A DNA stretch of 64,000 bases from Aquibaculum arenosum (lineage in GTDB: Bacteria > Pseudomonadota > Alphaproteobacteria > Kiloniellales > DSM-21159). The stretch spans positions 558,001 through 622,000 of the forward strand of contig NZ_JARHUD010000001.1 in assembly GCF_029222965.1 (NCBI RefSeq), written 5' to 3'. The notes under the pieces were generated by a model, which was not told the origin of the DNA, searched no databases, and saw only the letters and a program-made list of their open reading frames with translations. Both the position numbers and the translations under genes were made by a program. Positions 61,695 through 64,000 of the stretch are shown here, piece after piece (position 1 is the stretch's first letter; each line of letters starts with the position of its first letter).

Positions 61695-62594
61695 TTGAGC
61701 ATCAGCATTTATCCCGTGACCGAAGATTTCGCTGCCGAGATTGGGGACGTGGATCTTTCGCAACCCTTGGCGCCGGAGGTGGTCGAGGAGATCAAGCAGG
61801 CCTTCTGGCAGTATGCGGTCCTGATCTTCCCGGCCCAGGAACTGACCCATGAGCAGCACCTGGACTTCGCGCGCCACATCGGGCCGCTGGAGACGGCGAT
61901 CCCCGTCTACAGCAGCGAGAAGAAGCTGCGCCTGGGCATGGAGTTCTCCGACGTCTCCAATCTCAACGGAGAGGATGAGGTCTGGGAGAAGAACAGCCGG
62001 ATGCGCATGTTCCAGTTGGGCAATCGCCTCTGGCATACCGACAGTTCCTTCCGCCACGTGCCGGCGCGCGCGTCGCTGCTCTACGGGCGCGAGGTGGCGC
62101 CGATCGGCGGGCACACGCAGTTCGCCGATGAGCGTGCGGCCTACGATGCGCTTCCCCAGGCGACCAAACAGCGCATCGACGACCTGATCGCCGAACACTC
62201 GATCATGAACTCGCGGGCGAAGCTGGGCTTCACGAACTTTTCCGAGGAGGAGAAGGCGGGAATGCCGACCGTGCGGCAGGTCTTGGTCCGCACTATCCCG
62301 GAAAGCGGCCGGAAGTCACTCTACCTCGCCTCTCATATCGGGGGCATCGTCGGGCTGCCCGAGAGCGAGAGCAAGGCGCTGCTCGAGGAGCTGATGGACC
62401 ACGCGACCCAGCGGCAGTTCGTCTACACCCACCGCTGGCGCCAGAACGACCTGGTGATGTGGGACAACCGCTGCACCATGCACCGCGGCACCGAGTTCGA
62501 CGATCTGCGCTGGCGCCGCGATATGCAGCGCGCGACCGTCTCAGATACCGCCAACTCCTGTGAACTCAACAGCGCCCGGATGGTCGAGGCCTGA
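61695..62594 (+). CDS. TfdA-type Fe(II)/2-oxoglutarate dioxygenase
   Basis: 299 residues from TTG 61695, with AGGGAAGGG upstream; no in-frame ATG gives a complete N-terminus. Iron ligands H114 and D116 (WHTDSSFR) and H263 (MWDNRCTMHRGTEFDD), with RRDMQRATVSD supplying 2-oxoglutarate binding, closely resemble 2,4-D dioxygenase TfdA. The substrate is not known; TfdA-like enzymes in soil and marine bacteria act on many aryl- or alkyl-oxy acids. It differs from the 3945-4871 enzyme through most of its length. It lies downstream of tRNA-Thr, opposite orientation. Confidence 0.9.
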   Translation: MSISIYPVTEDFAAEIGDVDLSQPLAPEVVEEIKQAFWQYAVLIFPAQELTHEQHLDFARHIGPLETAIPVYSSEKKLRLGMEFSDVSNLNGEDEVWEKNSRMRMFQLGNRLWHTDSSFRHVPARASLLYGREVAPIGGHTQFADERAAYDALPQATKQRIDDLIAEHSIMNSRAKLGFTNFSEEEKAGMPTVRQVLVRTIPESGRKSLYLASHIGGIVGLPESESKALLEELMDHATQRQFVYTHRWRQNDLVMWDNRCTMHRGTEFDDLRWRRDMQRATVSDTANSCELNSARMVEA

Positions 62595-62607
62595 GCGCTT
62601 CCTTGCA

Positions 62608-62641
62608 CCTCAATGGTCGTCGCCCCTCAATGGTCGTCGCC
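62608..62641. repeat. Perfect 17-bp tandem duplication at the gst 3' end
   Basis: CCTCAATGGTCGTCGCC occurs twice in direct succession (62608-62624 and 62625-62641). The second copy spans the gst stop codon and the last Asp-Asp-His codons; the first is a non-coding echo just after the stop. Confidence 0.9.
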
Positions 62642-63280
62642 AAGGTCCCAGGGCTCCTGTGCGGCGGCGTCGGCCCAGGCGCGGTAGGGGGACCAGTCCT
62701 GGATGCGGCGGGCGTAGTCGGCCGCAACGCTGCTGAGCGGCAGGTCGTAGGTGATAAAGCGGCTGACCACCGGGGCGTAGAAGCAGTCGGCGATGCCGGG
62801 TCGGCCGAAGAGGAAGCCTTCGCTGCCGCCGAAGCGCGCCAGGCAGTCTTCCCAGAGCGTGACGATGCGCTCCGCGTCGGGCCGCCAGTTCGGGCCGCGC
62901 GGACTGCGGCCGCGCCGGCGCAGGTCCATGGAGCATTCCGTGCGCAGCGCCTCGAAGCCGCTGTGCATCTCCGCACACACGGCGCGGGCCACCGCCCGGG
63001 CTTGGGTGTGTTCCGGCCAGAGGCCGGCTCCGGGGAAGCGCTCGGCGAGATATTCGCAGATCGCCAAGCTGTCCCAGACGGTCACGGGGCCGTCCACCAG
63101 GGCGGGCACCCGCCCACTCGGCGAATGGGCCAGGATTGCGGCGCGGGTGTCCGGCTCGTCCAGCGGCACCACCACCTCGCGCACCTCCACCGGCGTCAAG
63201 GCCACCGCCAGGCCCGCCCGCATGGACCAGGAGGAATAGTTCTTGTTGGCGATCACCAGTGTCATGCCGTTTGCGGTCAT
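62627..63280 (-). CDS. Glutathione S-transferase
   Basis: 217 residues from ATG 63280 with AAGGGAAAG upstream; an ATG at 63328 adds 16 unconserved residues. The N-terminal thioredoxin-like domain has NKNYSSWSMRAGLAVAL (Ser/Tyr catalytic region about 12-16), SGRVPALVDGPVTVWDSLAICEYLAERF (cis-Pro and Asp-Ser glutathione binding). The C-terminal helical domain has GIADCFYAPVVSRF with the N-cap box Asp. Detoxification or metabolic conjugation with glutathione; subclass uncertain (maleylacetoacetate/zeta or YfcF-like). The stop lies within a 17-bp tandem repeat. Confidence 0.93.
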   Translation of the reverse strand: MTANGMTLVIANKNYSSWSMRAGLAVALTPVEVREVVVPLDEPDTRAAILAHSPSGRVPALVDGPVTVWDSLAICEYLAERFPGAGLWPEHTQARAVARAVCAEMHSGFEALRTECSMDLRRRGRSPRGPNWRPDAERIVTLWEDCLARFGGSEGFLFGRPGIADCFYAPVVSRFITYDLPLSSVAADYARRIQDWSPYRAWADAAAQEPWDLGDDH

Positions 63281-63375
63281 GTTCTTTCCCTTGTGCGAAG
63301 CCTTGTCGCCCGTGATTGGAGACTTCATACAGCAGGTGTTTCCATCAAGGCTACACGTTGCTCCGGAGGCGACCC

Positions 63376-64000
63376 ATGACCGAGACCCGCGCGCTCACTG
63401 CGCTGCTTGATACCGTGCCCGGCGAAAGCCGCGCCTTGCGCCGGCTGCAGATCGTGACGGCCGACGGTTGGGAGCACTTCCTGGAGGCCGCGTCGCCGGC
63501 GCAGCGGGCCTGGCTCGAGGCCGCGGGCTTTCAGGCGAAACGCGGCCGCTGGACGTTGCTGCCCGAAAATGACGGCACACCCGGCACTCTGCTTGCGGCG
63601 GTCGAGTCGCTGGAGGACCTGGACTCCTGGTCGGCGCTGGCGGCCAGCCTGCCGGCGGGAGACTATGCCCTGTTCGAAGCTCTGCCCGCCGCCGCAGCCA
63701 CCCGGGCCGCTCTGGGCTGGGCGCTGGGAGGCTATGCCTTCACGCGCTACCGCAAGGCCAGCCATGCGCGGCCGCGCCTGCTCTGGCCCGAGGGCGCCGA
63801 CCGCGCGGCGGTGGCGCGGGCGGCGGAAGCGACCTACCTGGTGCGCGACCTCATCAACACCCCGGCCGGGGACCTGGGTCCGGCCGAGTTGGCCGAGGCG
63901 GCGCAGGGCCTGGCAAGGCGCTACGAGGCCACCTGCCGGGTCATTGTCGGTGAGACACTGCTGGAGGAGAACTGGCCGGCGGTGCATGCCGTGGGCCGCG
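63376..64000 (+). CDS. Leucyl aminopeptidase family (M17) protein, N-terminal part
   Basis: The frame is open from ATG 63376 (GGAGG 8 bp upstream) to the right edge, about 208 codons. The first 150 residues form the variable N-terminal domain (WALGGYAFTRYRKA near its end), followed by the M17 linker motif VRDLINTPAGDLGPAELAEAA that precedes the catalytic domain. The metal site lies beyond the window. It would be a cytosolic manganese/zinc aminopeptidase. This partial gene has no stop in the window. Confidence 0.88.
   Translation, partial: MTETRALTALLDTVPGESRALRRLQIVTADGWEHFLEAASPAQRAWLEAAGFQAKRGRWTLLPENDGTPGTLLAAVESLEDLDSWSALAASLPAGDYALFEALPAAAATRAALGWALGGYAFTRYRKASHARPRLLWPEGADRAAVARAAEATYLVRDLINTPAGDLGPAELAEAAQGLARRYEATCRVIVGETLLEENWPAVHAVGR

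Noticed and set aside
1-64000. CRISPR arrays, insertion sequences, prophage, rRNA, integrative elements
   Set aside because: No regularly spaced repeats, transposase, integrase, phage structural genes or rRNA segments were seen on either strand.

Overview
The window is a gene-dense, high-GC stretch of a chromosome from a free-living Gram-negative bacterium. The gene content points to an alphaproteobacterium of the Rhodospirillales/Kiloniellales type: the block LpoA-like/rsmI/yraN/gshB/comM, a glnE-bcp pair, a DUF2125 protein, MlaA/MlaC, a 17-kDa-antigen-like lipoprotein, a GcvA-type LysR regulator with a DUF1127 neighbour, a TAXI binding protein and a general porin. The genus cannot be fixed from sequence alone. 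No IS element, prophage, integrase, CRISPR array, rRNA or replication origin was seen. Two tRNA genes are present, Leu(UAA) and Thr(UGU), both on the minus strand with encoded CCA.

Layout. 1-8.5 kb: a class IV aminotransferase and a DsbA-fold isomerase, two tandem glycine-zipper lipoproteins, a TauD/TfdA oxygenase, tRNA-Leu, an argE-AbrB-type transporter pair and a GcvA-like regulator. 8.6-12.3 kb: DUF1127 protein, M48 lipoprotein peptidase, then mlaA-mlaC-nadK. 12.4-21 kb: metabolic genes (IlvD/Edd dehydratase with a BASS transporter, thioesterase, pentapeptide protein, nitronate monooxygenase, acyl-CoA synthetase, TAXI protein). 20-36.8 kb: a core block of glnE-bcp-DUF455, an AsmA-like giant, LpoA-like, rsmI-yraN-sirB1-gshB-comM, meaB, chaC and DUF2125. 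36.8-46 kb: a 2-hydroxyacid dehydrogenase, an antitoxin with a truncated toxin remnant, an acyl-CoA dehydrogenase, pdxH-CDF, a 17-kDa-antigen-like lipoprotein, cbpA-cbpM and an FAH-isomerase pair. 46-55.5 kb: mutS and glnD, separated by a subtilisin autotransporter and a YbaY-like lipoprotein. 55.5-64 kb: SCO protein, a divergent CbiB-like/SYLF/CobT-like group, porin, tRNA-Thr, a TfdA-like oxygenase, a GST and the start of a leucyl aminopeptidase.

Functional themes are nitrogen signalling (GlnE and GlnD act on glutamine synthetase and PII), envelope maintenance (Mla lipid transport, AsmA-like, LpoA-like, porin, many lipoproteins), glutathione metabolism (GshB, ChaC, GST, DsbA-fold isomerases) and small organic-acid catabolism. 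The items most worth a second look are: the paired cobalamin-pathway homologues CbiB-like and CobT-like, which have lost several signature residues; an rsmI gene with no ATG/GTG/TTG start, apparently beginning at CTG; a hidden truncated PemK-like toxin behind a Phd-type antitoxin; and the subtilisin autotransporter lying between mutS and glnD.
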